This document shows positions 23,260 to 34,391 of a stretch of 64,000 nucleotides of DNA, one piece after another; the first letter of the stretch is position 1; every line of letters starts with the position of its first letter. A program made the translations under genes and the position numbers. The notes beneath the pieces are model-generated. The model was not told the DNA's origin. It made no database searches and was given only the letters and a program-made list of their open reading frames with translations. The DNA is from Pseudoflavonifractor_A sp022772585 (GTDB taxonomy: Bacteria; Bacillota; Clostridia; Oscillospirales; Oscillospiraceae), in assembly GCF_052065415.1 (NCBI RefSeq), contig NZ_JBQHUB010000011.1, positions 15,123 to 79,122 on the forward strand, written 5' to 3'.

Positions 23260-23700
23260 TCACTCCACCTCCCGGCCAAGCCGTTTCATAAAGCGCACCT
23301 CACCGGCGTGCCCCGCCGGCACCTCCAGCGTCACCAGCACGGTGCGGTTATAGGCCTTCCGCGTCTCCACCGAGCGCACCTTCGCCGGGCACACCGGCTG
23401 CCCCATCCGGTCCACGGCGGTGACCTCCTGCCCCACTTCGGGCAGCGGCAGATACTCATAGGGGAAGGTGACCCCCACCATCCCGTTTTCATCCTCCGGC
23501 TCCAGGAAGAAGATGGCCTGTCCCGGACAGGCCGCCACGCAGAGCTTGCAGCCCACGCATTTCTCCGGGTGGAACACCGGGCAGCTGTTCAATGTTTCCT
23601 TGGTGATGGCCCCTGTCTTGCAGACTGTGGCGCAGGGGTTGCAGGGGATCTCCTGACAGCACTCCAGCAGCACTGTGCCCTTCTTATTCCCGTCCGGCAT
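23260..23700 (-). CDS. 4Fe-4S dicluster-type iron-sulfur protein
   Basis: The start is MPDGNKKGTVLLECCQEIPC, inside the 3' end of the upstream gene. The 146-aa protein has CCQEIPCNPCATVCKTG and CVGCKLCVAACPG, two ferredoxin-type cluster motifs, followed by a beta-rich domain. It probably carries electrons between the two flavoprotein subunits and an acceptor. Its start overlaps the preceding flavoprotein gene by 17 bp. Confidence 0.8.
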   Translation of the reverse strand: MPDGNKKGTVLLECCQEIPCNPCATVCKTGAITKETLNSCPVFHPEKCVGCKLCVAACPGQAIFFLEPEDENGMVGVTFPYEYLPLPEVGQEVTAVDRMGQPVCPAKVRSVETRKAYNRTVLVTLEVPAGHAGEVRFMKRLGREVE

Positions 23701-24787
23701 AGCAGGCCCCTCCCTTCTCCATGATGCGCTTCTTGGCGTCCAGCCGGCGGCGGGCATGCTCCCCGCCCCGGAGTGAGCACAGGCTCTCCTGCAGCTCTGC
23801 CATGCGCCCCTCGTCTCCCTTTTGGGCAAACCCCAGGCTCATGGCGCTGTGGACTCCGGCCAGCCGCCCTTCCTCCAGGGCGGTACTGGCCTCCTCCACC
23901 CCCGCCAGGTCCCCGCAGACATAGACCTGGGGGTTGCTGCTGCGCATGTACTGGTCATGGATGGGCATGAGCCCGCCCAGGCCGCCCTCATAGGCCGTCT
24001 CACAGCGGAACATGGCGGACAGGTCGGCCCGGGGATTGAGGCCCACCGCCAGCAGTATGGTGTCCACGGCGACGGTCTCTTCGGTGCCGGGGATGGGCCG
24101 GAAGCTCTCGTCCACCCGGGCGATGACCGCTTCCTCCACCCGCTTGTCTCCCCTGGCCTCCACCACGGTGTGGGCGGTGCGGATGGGCACCCCCGCCCGC
24201 TGGAGCTTGCCCGCGTGGACCAGATAGCCGGTGATGCGGGGCGCGGCCTCCACCAGCGCCCGGATCTCGGCTCCCGCCTGCATGAGCTGGTAGGACACGA
24301 TGAGGCCCACGTTGCCCGAGCCCACCGTCAGGATATTCCGCCCCACCAGGGTACCGTGGACATTGCTGAAGGTCTGGGCCGCGCCGGCGGTCATGACCCC
24401 CGGCAACGTCCAGCCGGGAAAGGCCAGGGCGTTCTCCCTGGCGCCGGTGGCCAGCACCACTTTCCCGGCATATACTGCCTCCAGCTTTCCCTCATGGAGG
24501 ATGGACACGCTGCCGTCGTCCATCAGGCCCAGGGCACGGGTGTCCAGCAGGGTCTCCACCCCCAGCTCCGCCGCCTGGGAGAGCAGCAGCTCCGCGATCT
24601 GATACCCCCGGGTGCCCGCGTAGTGGGCTCCCGAGCCGAAGAATTTGTGGATCTGCTTGTAGAGCTGGCCCCCGGCGGTCCGGTTCTCGTCCACCAGCAG
24701 GACCTTCGCCCCACGGCGGGCCCCCTCGATGGCGGCGCCCAGACCGGCCGGACCGGCGCCCACCACCAGAAGATCGACCTGTCTCAT
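23684..24787 (-). CDS. NAD(P)/FAD-dependent oxidoreductase, alpha-type subunit
   Basis: The 367-aa protein has two dinucleotide-binding motifs: VVGAGPAGLGAA near the N terminus and TVGSGNVGLIVS in the middle, with ATGARENALAFPGW and VYVCGDLAGVEEASTA as usual for the pyridine nucleotide-disulfide reductase fold. It resembles HcnB/OoxA/hydroxyproline dehydrogenase alpha subunits but lacks the C-terminal BFD-like domain, which is encoded separately two genes downstream. It overlaps its neighbours on both sides by a few bases. Confidence 0.8.
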   Translation of the reverse strand: MRQVDLLVVGAGPAGLGAAIEGARRGAKVLLVDENRTAGGQLYKQIHKFFGSGAHYAGTRGYQIAELLLSQAAELGVETLLDTRALGLMDDGSVSILHEGKLEAVYAGKVVLATGARENALAFPGWTLPGVMTAGAAQTFSNVHGTLVGRNILTVGSGNVGLIVSYQLMQAGAEIRALVEAAPRITGYLVHAGKLQRAGVPIRTAHTVVEARGDKRVEEAVIARVDESFRPIPGTEETVAVDTILLAVGLNPRADLSAMFRCETAYEGGLGGLMPIHDQYMRSSNPQVYVCGDLAGVEEASTALEEGRLAGVHSAMSLGFAQKGDEGRMAELQESLCSLRGGEHARRRLDAKKRIMEKGGACYAGRE

Positions 24788-25101
24788 GCCTTTCCCACCT
24801 TTCCAAGTCCCATCTGGGTCTCAATGACCATTCCCGCCTCCAGCGGCGTCACGCAGGAGCGCACGTTGGGCCGGCCGTTGACCACCACCACACAGTCGCT
24901 GCACTGGCCGATGCCGCAGAACAGCCCCCTTGGCTGGCCGCTCTTGTGAGTATGGCGGAACACGCTGACGCCGTTCTCCAGCAGGGCCGCCGCGATGGGC
25001 TGGCCCGCCAGGCCGGTCATGGGCCGTCCGTCAAAGAGGAAGGACACCCGCTCCCGCTCCGGATAGTCCGCCACAGGATGCTCGCTGATGTGCATACACA
25101 T
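24784..25101 (-). CDS. [2Fe-2S]-binding protein, HcnA-like small subunit
   Basis: The 105-aa protein has the plant-type ferredoxin pattern CGIGQCSDCVVVVNG with a later C (VRSCVTPL), and a beta-grasp N terminus (VSFLFDGRPMTGLAGQPIAA). It matches the small subunit of HcnABC-like dehydrogenases. It is the first gene of the operon, preceded by GGGAGGCG and by the TTGTACGTACAA palindrome. Confidence 0.8.
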   Translation of the reverse strand: MCMHISEHPVADYPERERVSFLFDGRPMTGLAGQPIAAALLENGVSVFRHTHKSGQPRGLFCGIGQCSDCVVVVNGRPNVRSCVTPLEAGMVIETQMGLGKVGKA

Positions 25102-25126
25102 GGTTTTCGCCTCCCGGTTTCTAAAT

Positions 25127-25138
25127 TTGTACGTACAA
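25127..25138. promoter_or_regulatory. Probable GntR operator
   Basis: TTGTACGTACAA is a perfect 12-bp palindrome 26 bp upstream of the operon's first start codon. Its form is typical of GntR/UTRA-family sites, and a GntR gene is in the same operon. Confidence 0.7.
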
Positions 25139-25400
25139 CTTTATTTCAGTATACATGATGCCGACGCAAAAGGCAATCCCTGAGTGGGACTTTTTGCGAA
25201 TATCCTGGTTCTTTTGAATATTATCCGCTCTCTTCCGTGCTTCCCCGCCAAATACATGGTACTTACAACCTTTTTGACCTATTGTGCGGTCATCCGCGTA
25301 TTATGGCCCGCGCAACCGCCAGTTGCGCGGATATCAAGTCCGCTTGATAGACAACCGCCTCCCTATCCGGTATACTGGCGGCAAGACAGGAGGTATGATC

Positions 25401-26339
25401 ATGGATCTGGGTACTCATATTTATCAGCTCCGCCGGGCCCGTGGGCTCTCGCAGGACGATGTGGCGGAGGCCCTGGGAGTCTCCCGGCAGTCGGTGTCCA
25501 AGTGGGAGAACAACGCCAGCGTCCCGGAGCTTGAAAAGCTTCTGGCCCTGAGCGGGCTTTTCGGCGTCTCCCTGGATGAGCTGGTGACCGGGGATACGCC
25601 CCCCGCCGCTGAACCTCAGGCCGTCCCGGCCTCCCCTCCCGCCCGCCGGGGACGGACCGTGGCCGGCGGGGTACTGCTCGCCTGCGGGCTTCTCCTCTCC
25701 CTGCCGCTCTGCCGGACCACCCTGCTCTACGGCACGGTGTGGCTCATCCTGGCCGGTATGATCTGCCTGGGAGACCGGGATCATCCGGGACTGTCCCTGG
25801 GATGGTCGGCCTGGTGCTTTGCCTGGCTCTTCTGCCGGGTCTGCACCTCCTGTTCCCTCCGGCTGTGCCTGCACCCCGGCCGCTGGACCAATTATGCCCC
25901 CGGCGCGGTTCTCATCTCCCTGTTCCTGATGGGCTGGCTTTTGCTTCTCACCGCGCTCACACTCCGGGCCCACTGGCCGGAGGAGCCCCGGACGTGGGCG
26001 CTGCGGCGGCTCCCCCACGGTCCGCTTTTGCTGCTCTATGGGCTGCTGGGCCTGTTTTTCCGCCTGGATCCCGCCCTGTGCTGGTCCCGCCAGCTTCTGG
26101 GGCTGCCGCTGCTCCTCTCCCTCCTCTGTCTGCTGAAGGGCTCCTTCCGGGCGGCCTGGCTCTCCTTTGCCGGGTACCTCCTTACGGTCCTCCTGGACGT
26201 TCTGTTCCTGGGTCTGCCCCTGCCTGCCGACCACCTTCCCAGCAGCACGCTCTACCTCTACTACGTGCCGCTCCTTTTCCTGCTTGTGGATATGGCTCTC
26301 TGCGGCCTGGGTGAACTTCCGGACCGAAAGGCCCCGTGA
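25401..26339 (+). CDS. XRE-type HTH protein with multiple membrane segments
   Basis: The ATG lies seven bases after AGGAGG. The 312-aa protein has an N-terminal XRE domain (LGTHIYQLRRARGLSQDDVA, LGVSRQSVSKWENNASVPEL), a short proline linker (about 72-88) and about seven or eight hydrophobic segments. Such fusions are common in Clostridia and probably sense membrane-associated signals. It is divergent from the flavoprotein operon but nothing shows a functional tie. A bidirectional terminator follows. Confidence 0.75.
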   Translation: MDLGTHIYQLRRARGLSQDDVAEALGVSRQSVSKWENNASVPELEKLLALSGLFGVSLDELVTGDTPPAAEPQAVPASPPARRGRTVAGGVLLACGLLLSLPLCRTTLLYGTVWLILAGMICLGDRDHPGLSLGWSAWCFAWLFCRVCTSCSLRLCLHPGRWTNYAPGAVLISLFLMGWLLLLTALTLRAHWPEEPRTWALRRLPHGPLLLLYGLLGLFFRLDPALCWSRQLLGLPLLLSLLCLLKGSFRAAWLSFAGYLLTVLLDVLFLGLPLPADHLPSSTLYLYYVPLLFLLVDMALCGLGELPDRKAP

Positions 26340-26356
26340 AGTGTCCCCGAAATAAC

Positions 26357-26396
26357 AAAAAGCCGTCCCCGCTAATACCGGGGACGGCTTTTTTCG
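26357..26396. terminator. Bidirectional intrinsic terminator
   Basis: AAAAAGCCGTCCCCG pairs with CGGGGACGGCTTTTTT around a seven-base loop, between convergent genes. Confidence 0.85.
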
Positions 26397-26399
26397 TTC

Positions 26400-27815
26400 T
26401 CAGTTCTCCTTCTTCTCCTTAAAGCTCTCCCACTTGTGGCCTTCCCGGCGGTTGGTGATGCCGCCCCGGCGGCAGAGCGCCTCGGCGCAGTGCTGGCCGT
26501 TGGCGATGACGCTCTCATCGCTGACCCGGGTCAGGCGGCCGTTCTCCAGCACCAGCGCGCCGTCCACCATGACGGCGGAGATGTTCTGGATGCTGGAGGA
26601 GTACACCAGGGTGGACACCGGGTTGTGCATGGGGGTGGACTTCTGGCTGGCAGCCGGGTCGAAGAACACCAGGTCGGCCTTCTTGCCCACCTCGATGGAG
26701 CCAATTTCGTCCTCCATGCCGATGGAGCGGGCGCCGTCGATGGTGGCCATCTCCAGCACCTTCTCGGCGGTGATGGCCATGGGGTCCAGGGTCTTGGTCT
26801 TGTGCAGCAGGGCGGTGCACTTCATCAGCTCGATCATGTCCTGGGAGTTGTTGCTGGCCGCGCCGTCCAGGCCCAGGCCCACGGTGACGCCCTTTTTCAG
26901 CATCTGGGGCACGGGAGCCACGCCGTCGGCCAGATACATGTTGGCGCAGGCGTCGTGGGAGACCTTGATGTCGTGGGCCTTGAGCAGATCGACGTCCTTG
27001 TCGCTGATCCAGCAGCAGTGGACGGCCAGCACGTTGGGGCCCAGGATGCCCAGCTTCTCCAGCAGATCCACGTCGTTGCAGCCGTGGACCCACTCGGTGG
27101 CCATGCGGGCGTACTCGGTCTCGGACACGTGGACGGTGAAGCCGCCGCCGCACTCGTTGACCACCCGCCACTGCATCTTCAGCATCTCGTCGGAGTTGGA
27201 CCACATGGAGGAGGGGGCGGCCCAGATCTTCAGTCTACCGTTTTCCGTGTTATGGTAGGTCTTGAACAGGCGGCGCAGGTCGGCCTCCACGTCCTCCACC
27301 TTCTCACACAGGTCGGGACAGGTGCCGTACTCCACGCCGGTATCCATGGTGCCCCGGCCTACGATGCCCCGGACGCCCAGATCCTTCACCGCCCGGCAGA
27401 TTCCGTCGGTAAGGCCGGGCTTGCTGTGGCAGTGCATGTAGTCCACCGTGGTGGTCACGCCGCTGTGCAGCGCCTCGGACAGGCCCAGCATGGCGGCATG
27501 GTAGGTATCCTCCGGCTCCAGGTAGACGGCGGCAGGGAACATCATGTGGGAGAGCCAGTCTCCCAGCTCCATGTCGTCGCCGATGCCCTTGAGCAGGGTC
27601 TGGAACAGGTGGGTGTGGTTGTTCACAAAGCCGGGGAAAATCACCTTTCCGGCGGCGTCCAGCGTGCGGTGGGGAGCTGGATACTTGGCCTTCAGTTCCT
27701 CCGTGGAGCCAATATCGGCGATCCGGTCGTCCCGGATGAGCAGCGCGCCGTCCCAGAGGACACGGCGCTGGGGATCTACCGTCACCACGACGGCGTTGAT
27801 GATGAGCTGTTCCAT
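26400..27815 (-). CDS. Amidohydrolase (SsnA/TrzN/guanine-deaminase-like)
   Basis: The 471-aa protein has the metal ligands of the amidohydrolase fold: NNHTHLFQT after FPGFV, HVSETEYA, AVHCCWISD, and GLGLDGAASNN. The latter resembles the GLGTDGAASNN of the ATZ/TRZ and SAH/MTA-deaminase group. Substrates in this group are aminated purines, triazines or related rings; the exact one is not evident. It has a good site (AAGAAGGAATACCC). It precedes no obvious purine gene; its upstream neighbours are a His-rich protein and BrnQ. Confidence 0.8.
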   Translation of the reverse strand: MEQLIINAVVVTVDPQRRVLWDGALLIRDDRIADIGSTEELKAKYPAPHRTLDAAGKVIFPGFVNNHTHLFQTLLKGIGDDMELGDWLSHMMFPAAVYLEPEDTYHAAMLGLSEALHSGVTTTVDYMHCHSKPGLTDGICRAVKDLGVRGIVGRGTMDTGVEYGTCPDLCEKVEDVEADLRRLFKTYHNTENGRLKIWAAPSSMWSNSDEMLKMQWRVVNECGGGFTVHVSETEYARMATEWVHGCNDVDLLEKLGILGPNVLAVHCCWISDKDVDLLKAHDIKVSHDACANMYLADGVAPVPQMLKKGVTVGLGLDGAASNNSQDMIELMKCTALLHKTKTLDPMAITAEKVLEMATIDGARSIGMEDEIGSIEVGKKADLVFFDPAASQKSTPMHNPVSTLVYSSSIQNISAVMVDGALVLENGRLTRVSDESVIANGQHCAEALCRRGGITNRREGHKWESFKEKKEN

Positions 27816-27838
27816 GGGTATTCCTTCTTTCCTGTCCG

Positions 27839-28318
27839 TTACTTCTCAGCGGGCGCGATGCTGCCCAGCTCCAGGACCGGCGTGTCGCCCAGGAAGCCGT
27901 TTTTCTCCGCCCCCTCGGCCACCGTCCTGCAAAAATAAGCGTAGAGTTTGGATTCATTATACTCTTTATAAGAGTATCCCGCAAGAGGATAATCGTAATC
28001 CAGGGTGAGATATCCCATCTCCTCCAGGGCCAGCAGCATGGCGCCGGTCTCTTTTACGCAGGCCATGTCCTCGTCGGGGGAGCGGAGGTACACCGGCGCC
28101 AGGGCCACCGAGCAGAATTCCTCCTCCGCGCTGCTCTCCACCAGGAAACGGGCCACCGGCAGATAGTGATGGTGCTCCAGGTGGTGGAGGAAGTCGGCCA
28201 TAGCGGGGGTCAGCTCTCCCTCCCCGGGGCGGTGATGGTGCTCGCAGCAGTCGTGGTGATCGTGATGGTCGTGGTGATGGTCATGGCAGCCGCAGCCGCA
28301 GGAATGGTGTTCATGCAT
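27839..28318 (-). CDS. Histidine-rich protein with metal-binding N terminus
   Basis: The ATG at 28318, after AAAGGAG, is preferred over one seven codons upstream. The 159-aa product begins MHEHHSCGCGCHDHHHDHHD, an extreme His/Cys-rich head that should bind zinc, nickel or copper. The rest is a folded domain (MADFLHHLEHHHYLPVARFL, later EEMGYLTLDYDYPLAGYSYK). I do not recognise the C-terminal family. The start overlaps the end of brnQ by eight bases, so it is translationally coupled to an amino-acid carrier, which is an odd pairing. Confidence 0.65.
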   Translation of the reverse strand: MHEHHSCGCGCHDHHHDHHDHHDCCEHHHRPGEGELTPAMADFLHHLEHHHYLPVARFLVESSAEEEFCSVALAPVYLRSPDEDMACVKETGAMLLALEEMGYLTLDYDYPLAGYSYKEYNESKLYAYFCRTVAEGAEKNGFLGDTPVLELGSIAPAEK

Positions 28319-29639
28319 GGGGATCGCTCCTTTTTTCATTGTGGCAGCCCTGCCCCCGGGAGAGGAAAAGGCCCAGGATCAGCCCGGCCAGGGCAGGCAG
28401 GACCCAGCCCAGCCCGGCCTCCGCCAGAGGGAAGGACTGAAGAAAACCGATACCGGCGAGACGTCCGGCCTCAAAGAGGAGGCTGGCCGCCCCGGTGAAA
28501 AGGATGGTCACGGGATAGACCCGGTCACGGCCCGCCAGCCAGCGGTCCGCGAAGGAGAGCAGGATGAGGACGATGGCCACCGGGTAGATGGCGTTGAGCA
28601 CCGGCACGGAGAAAGCCAGGATCCGGTCCAGTCCCGCGTTGGCCAGCAGCAGGCTCACCGCCGCGAAGACCACGGCCCATTGCCGGTAGGACAATTTGGG
28701 GCAGATCTGGGCAAAATACTCCCCACAGGAGCTGATAAGCCCCACACACACATTGAAGCAGGCAATGACGAAGATGGCGGCCAGCAGCACGCTGCCCATG
28801 GGCCCGAACAGGGCGGACACGATCCGGGTCAGCACTCCGGCGCCGTTGGCCGCCCCGGGAAAGGCCCCGCCGGACAACGCCCCGATGTGGGCCAGCATGG
28901 AATAGATGACCAGGAGCATCCCCCCGGCCACCACGCCGGCGCGGGCGGTCGTCCGCACCACCTCATTCTCATCCGTCACGCCTCTGGCGCGGACGTTCAG
29001 GCTGATGACAATGCCGAAGACCAGCGCGGCAATGGTGTCCATGGTCTGATACCCCTCCAGGAAGCCGGCCGCCGCCGCCCGCCCGGCGTTCTCGAACCCG
29101 GCGGAGGGCGGACCGTACCCCGGCAGGGGGGCCGCCAGACACCCGGCGAAAGTGACCACGATGAGCCCGATGAGCACGGGACACATGATCTTTCCCAGCC
29201 GGTCGGTGAGCTTCTCCGGACGCAGGGCCAGGCACAGGGCAGCGGCGAAAAAGACCACCGAGTAGACCAGCCGGATCAGGCTAGGGGAGCGCGCTGCGTC
29301 CCCGACCAGCGGCAGCACCGTCTCGAAGGAAGTGCTGGCAGTACGCGGGATGGCCAGACAGGGGCCGATGGACAAATAGGCCAGAATGGTGAATATCCGT
29401 GCAAAGGCGGGATGGACCCGTCCGCCCAGGGCGTCCAGCCCCCCCGAGCGGGCCACTGCCACCACGCCCAGCACCGGCAGGCCCACCGCGCTCACCGCCA
29501 GGCCGGCCATGGCCGCCCAGGTCATGGTCCCCGCCCGGGCCGCGATGCCCGGCGGGAAGATCAGATTGCCCGCGCCGAAAAACATGGAAAACAGTGTGAA
29601 TCCGATGAGGAGCAGCTCTCTCCCCTTCCGCCTGTCCAC
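28311..29639 (-). CDS. brnQ: Branched-chain amino acid carrier, BrnQ family
   Basis: The GTG start follows GGGAGGAATGACCG. The 442-aa protein has about 12 membrane segments and the BrnQ hallmarks FSMFFGAGNLIFPPGIAARA and PRTASTSFETVLP. BrnQ imports leucine, isoleucine and valine with sodium or protons. Length is normal. It is followed by the His-rich gene with an eight-base overlap. Confidence 0.9.
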   Translation of the reverse strand: MDRRKGRELLLIGFTLFSMFFGAGNLIFPPGIAARAGTMTWAAMAGLAVSAVGLPVLGVVAVARSGGLDALGGRVHPAFARIFTILAYLSIGPCLAIPRTASTSFETVLPLVGDAARSPSLIRLVYSVVFFAAALCLALRPEKLTDRLGKIMCPVLIGLIVVTFAGCLAAPLPGYGPPSAGFENAGRAAAAGFLEGYQTMDTIAALVFGIVISLNVRARGVTDENEVVRTTARAGVVAGGMLLVIYSMLAHIGALSGGAFPGAANGAGVLTRIVSALFGPMGSVLLAAIFVIACFNVCVGLISSCGEYFAQICPKLSYRQWAVVFAAVSLLLANAGLDRILAFSVPVLNAIYPVAIVLILLSFADRWLAGRDRVYPVTILFTGAASLLFEAGRLAGIGFLQSFPLAEAGLGWVLPALAGLILGLFLSRGQGCHNEKRSDPHA

Positions 29640-29736
29640 CGGTCATTCCTCCCTTTTGTCTGAATGTATTTTTCCATCAGTATACCGTATCTTCCGCCGG
29701 TTGTAAATGGCCGCCCGCTTCCCCGGAGGCGGGCAC

Positions 29737-29776
29737 AAAAAACGGGGACCTGTCGTAAGGACAGGTCCCCGTTTCC
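29737..29776. terminator. Intrinsic terminator after the ferredoxin gene
   Basis: AAACGGGGACCTGTC pairs with GACAGGTCCCCGTTT around a five-base loop, with A and T runs on the flanks. Confidence 0.8.
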
Positions 29777-29792
29777 GTATGTCCTGGATCAA

Positions 29793-29963
29793 TCAGCCCT
29801 GGGAGATCGCTCCGACGGGGCAGGTGTCGGCACAGGTGCCGCACTCGATGCAGGCGTTCGCGTCGATCTCGTAGTGCTCGTCACCCTCGTGGATGGCGGA
29901 CACAGGGCAGGCGCCGGCGCAGGAGCCGCAGCTCACGCAATCGCCACCAATAACATAGGCCAT
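29793..29963 (-). CDS. 2[4Fe-4S] ferredoxin
   Basis: The start is MAYVIGGDCVSCGSCAGACP, after GGAGGTGTTACCT. The 56-aa protein has two CxxCxxCxxxCP motifs (CVSCGSCAGACP and CIECGTCADTCP), the clostridial-type ferredoxin. It serves as a low-potential electron carrier. It is monocistronic, with a terminator just downstream. Confidence 0.95.
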   Translation of the reverse strand: MAYVIGGDCVSCGSCAGACPVSAIHEGDEHYEIDANACIECGTCADTCPVGAISQG

Positions 29964-30174
29964 AGGTAACACCTCCAAATTTAAGCTAGTCACATTGTAA
30001 CACGAATTTTCAAAAATGCAATGCTAAATTCACTGAAATGTGGGTATATTTTCTTTTGTTGGAAACGCGGCGGCACAGTCCGCCTTTACTTTACCGCAGA
30101 AAAGAGGCATGCCTATGGGGCCCGTCCGGCGAAAACAGAACCGATTTCACACCTTTCGGAAACGAGGTGAGCCG

Positions 30175-32673
<2,499 letters not shown>

Positions 32674-32687
32674 CACGCCGATGGGTG

Positions 32688-32728
32688 GTGCAAGGTTTTT
32701 GCCCGAAACTGAGCAAAAACCCTGCACG
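32688..32728 (+). terminator. Hairpin after clpC
   Basis: GTGCAAGGTTTTTGC folds on GCAAAAACCCTGCAC. A second hairpin (ACAAAGCCGCAAG with CTTGCGGCTTTGT, 32730-32771) follows at once and overlaps the next promoter. Confidence 0.55.
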
Positions 32729-32760
32729 TGAACAAAGCCGCAAGACTTGGTTTTCAAGGC

Positions 32761-32789
32761 TTGCGGCTTTGTTCCGTATGCATTATAAT
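32761..32789 (+). promoter_or_regulatory. Promoter of malQ overlapping an upstream hairpin
   Basis: TTGCGG is separated by 17 bp from TATAAT. The -35 box lies in the right arm of the 32730-32771 hairpin, so readthrough transcription from clpC and initiation may affect each other. Confidence 0.6.
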
Positions 32790-32835
32790 AGACAGGACTC
32801 GCGGCCCTTGCGCCGCAATGATCGGAGGTCTTTTC

Positions 32836-34323
32836 ATGCTCAGCTACCGTTCCAGCGGCATCCTCCTCCCTGTCTTTTCCCTCCCCGGCCCCTATGGCAT
32901 CGGGACCCTGGGCGCAGGAGCCCGCCGCTTCGTGGATTTCCTGTCCGACGCCGGGCAGCATTACTGGCAGATCCTTCCCCTCGTTCCCCCCGGCGGCGGG
33001 GACTCCCCCTATATGTCCCCCTCCTCCTTCGCCGGTAACCCCCTCCTTCTGGATCTGGACGCCCTGGCCGAGGAGGAGCTCCTCACTCCCGAGGAGCTGG
33101 AGAGCGCCAAATGGCCCGACCCGGACCGGGTGGACTACACCTGGCTCCATAAGACCCGTCCCGCCCTGCTGCGGAAGGCCTGGGAGCGGGGCCGGGACAA
33201 GTACGCCAAAGAGCTGGAGCAATTCCTGGCCGACGAGGCCCTCTGGCTCCCCGATTTTGCCTTTTTCCTGGCCCTGCGGGACCACTTCGGCGGCGCCAAG
33301 CTGGAGAGCTGGCCCCACGCCGTCCGCACCCGCCAGAGTGAGGCCCTCTCTCCCCTGCGGGAGGAGCTGGCCGATGAGATCGAGTATCACGCATTCCTTC
33401 AGCTTCTCTTCTTCCGCCAGTGGGAGGCGCTGAAAAAGTACGCCAACGACCACGGTGTGCGCATCATCGGCGACCTGCCCATCTATGTCTCCCCTGACTC
33501 GGCGGAGGTGTGGGGCGAGCCCGGCCTGTTCCAGGTGGATGAGGATTACCGCCCATCGGCGGTGGCCGGCGTGCCTCCCGACGCCTTCAGCGCTGACGGC
33601 CAGCTCTGGGGCAATCCCCTCTATGACTGGGAGCGTCACCGCGAGACCGGTTTTGCCTGGTGGAAGCGCCGGGCCGCCCATATGGCCCGGCTCTACGACA
33701 TGGTCCGCATCGACCACTTCCGGGCCTTCCACACCTACTGGAACATCCCCCTCACCGCCGAAAGCGCCAAGGAGGGACACTGGGAGCCCGGCCCGGGCAT
33801 GGAGCTGCTGCGGGCATTGGAGACCGTCCCCGGCCTGGAGCTCATCGCCGAGGATCTGGGGGATCTGGACGCCGACGCCCGGGCCTTCATTGCCGAGAGC
33901 GGCCTGCCCGGCATGAAGATCCTGGTCTACGCCTTCGATCCGGCGGGTGAAAGCGCCTATCTCCCCCACAACTGTCCCCGCAACTCCGTCGTCTACACCG
34001 GCACCCACGATACACCCACCTTTGTTCAGTGGCTCTTTGACGAAGCCACGCCTGCTGAGCGGGAGTATGCCTTTGACTACCTGACCCTGCGGGAGGACGA
34101 GGGTTTTGGCTGGGGCGGTGTGCGGGGCGCCTGGGCCGCCCCCTCCCTGCTGGCCATTGCCCCCATGCAGGATCTGCTGTGCCTGGGGGCCGACGCCCGG
34201 ATCAACGCCCCCGGCACCATGGGTCCCCAGAACTGGAGCTGGCGCGTGCGGCAGGACGCCTTCAACCCCGACGTATCCTCCCAGCTGCGGAAGCTCACCC
34301 GCACCTACCGCCGCTGCCTGTAA
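32836..34323 (+). CDS. malQ: 4-alpha-glucanotransferase (GH77)
   Basis: The ATG follows GGAGGTCTTTTC. The 495-aa protein has the GH77 landmarks RSSGILLPVFSLPGPYGIGT, SPYMSPSSFAGNPLL, the nucleophile segment MVRIDHFRAF, the acid/base segment LIAEDLGDLD, and YTGTHDTPTFVQW with the third carboxylate. The enzyme transfers alpha-1,4-glucans during glycogen or maltodextrin metabolism. Length is normal. It stands alone with a terminator after it. Confidence 0.93.
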   Translation: MLSYRSSGILLPVFSLPGPYGIGTLGAGARRFVDFLSDAGQHYWQILPLVPPGGGDSPYMSPSSFAGNPLLLDLDALAEEELLTPEELESAKWPDPDRVDYTWLHKTRPALLRKAWERGRDKYAKELEQFLADEALWLPDFAFFLALRDHFGGAKLESWPHAVRTRQSEALSPLREELADEIEYHAFLQLLFFRQWEALKKYANDHGVRIIGDLPIYVSPDSAEVWGEPGLFQVDEDYRPSAVAGVPPDAFSADGQLWGNPLYDWERHRETGFAWWKRRAAHMARLYDMVRIDHFRAFHTYWNIPLTAESAKEGHWEPGPGMELLRALETVPGLELIAEDLGDLDADARAFIAESGLPGMKILVYAFDPAGESAYLPHNCPRNSVVYTGTHDTPTFVQWLFDEATPAEREYAFDYLTLREDEGFGWGGVRGAWAAPSLLAIAPMQDLLCLGADARINAPGTMGPQNWSWRVRQDAFNPDVSSQLRKLTRTYRRCL

Positions 34324-34330
34324 TCAGCAT

Positions 34331-34374
34331 AAAGAGGCCCCGACGGCGCACTTCATGCGCAGGCGGGGCCTCTT
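34331..34374. terminator. Terminator between malQ and lysC
   Basis: AAGAGGCCCCG pairs with CGGGGCCTCTT around an inner GCGCA/TGCGC hairpin. It lies between convergent genes. Confidence 0.75.
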
Positions 34375-34391
34375 GTCATTTTCATCCCGGA

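Noticed and set aside
26436..27938. Long plus-strand frame opposite the amidohydrolase
   Set aside because: Histidine/glycine/glutamine-rich composition typical of a shadow frame and no ribosome site.
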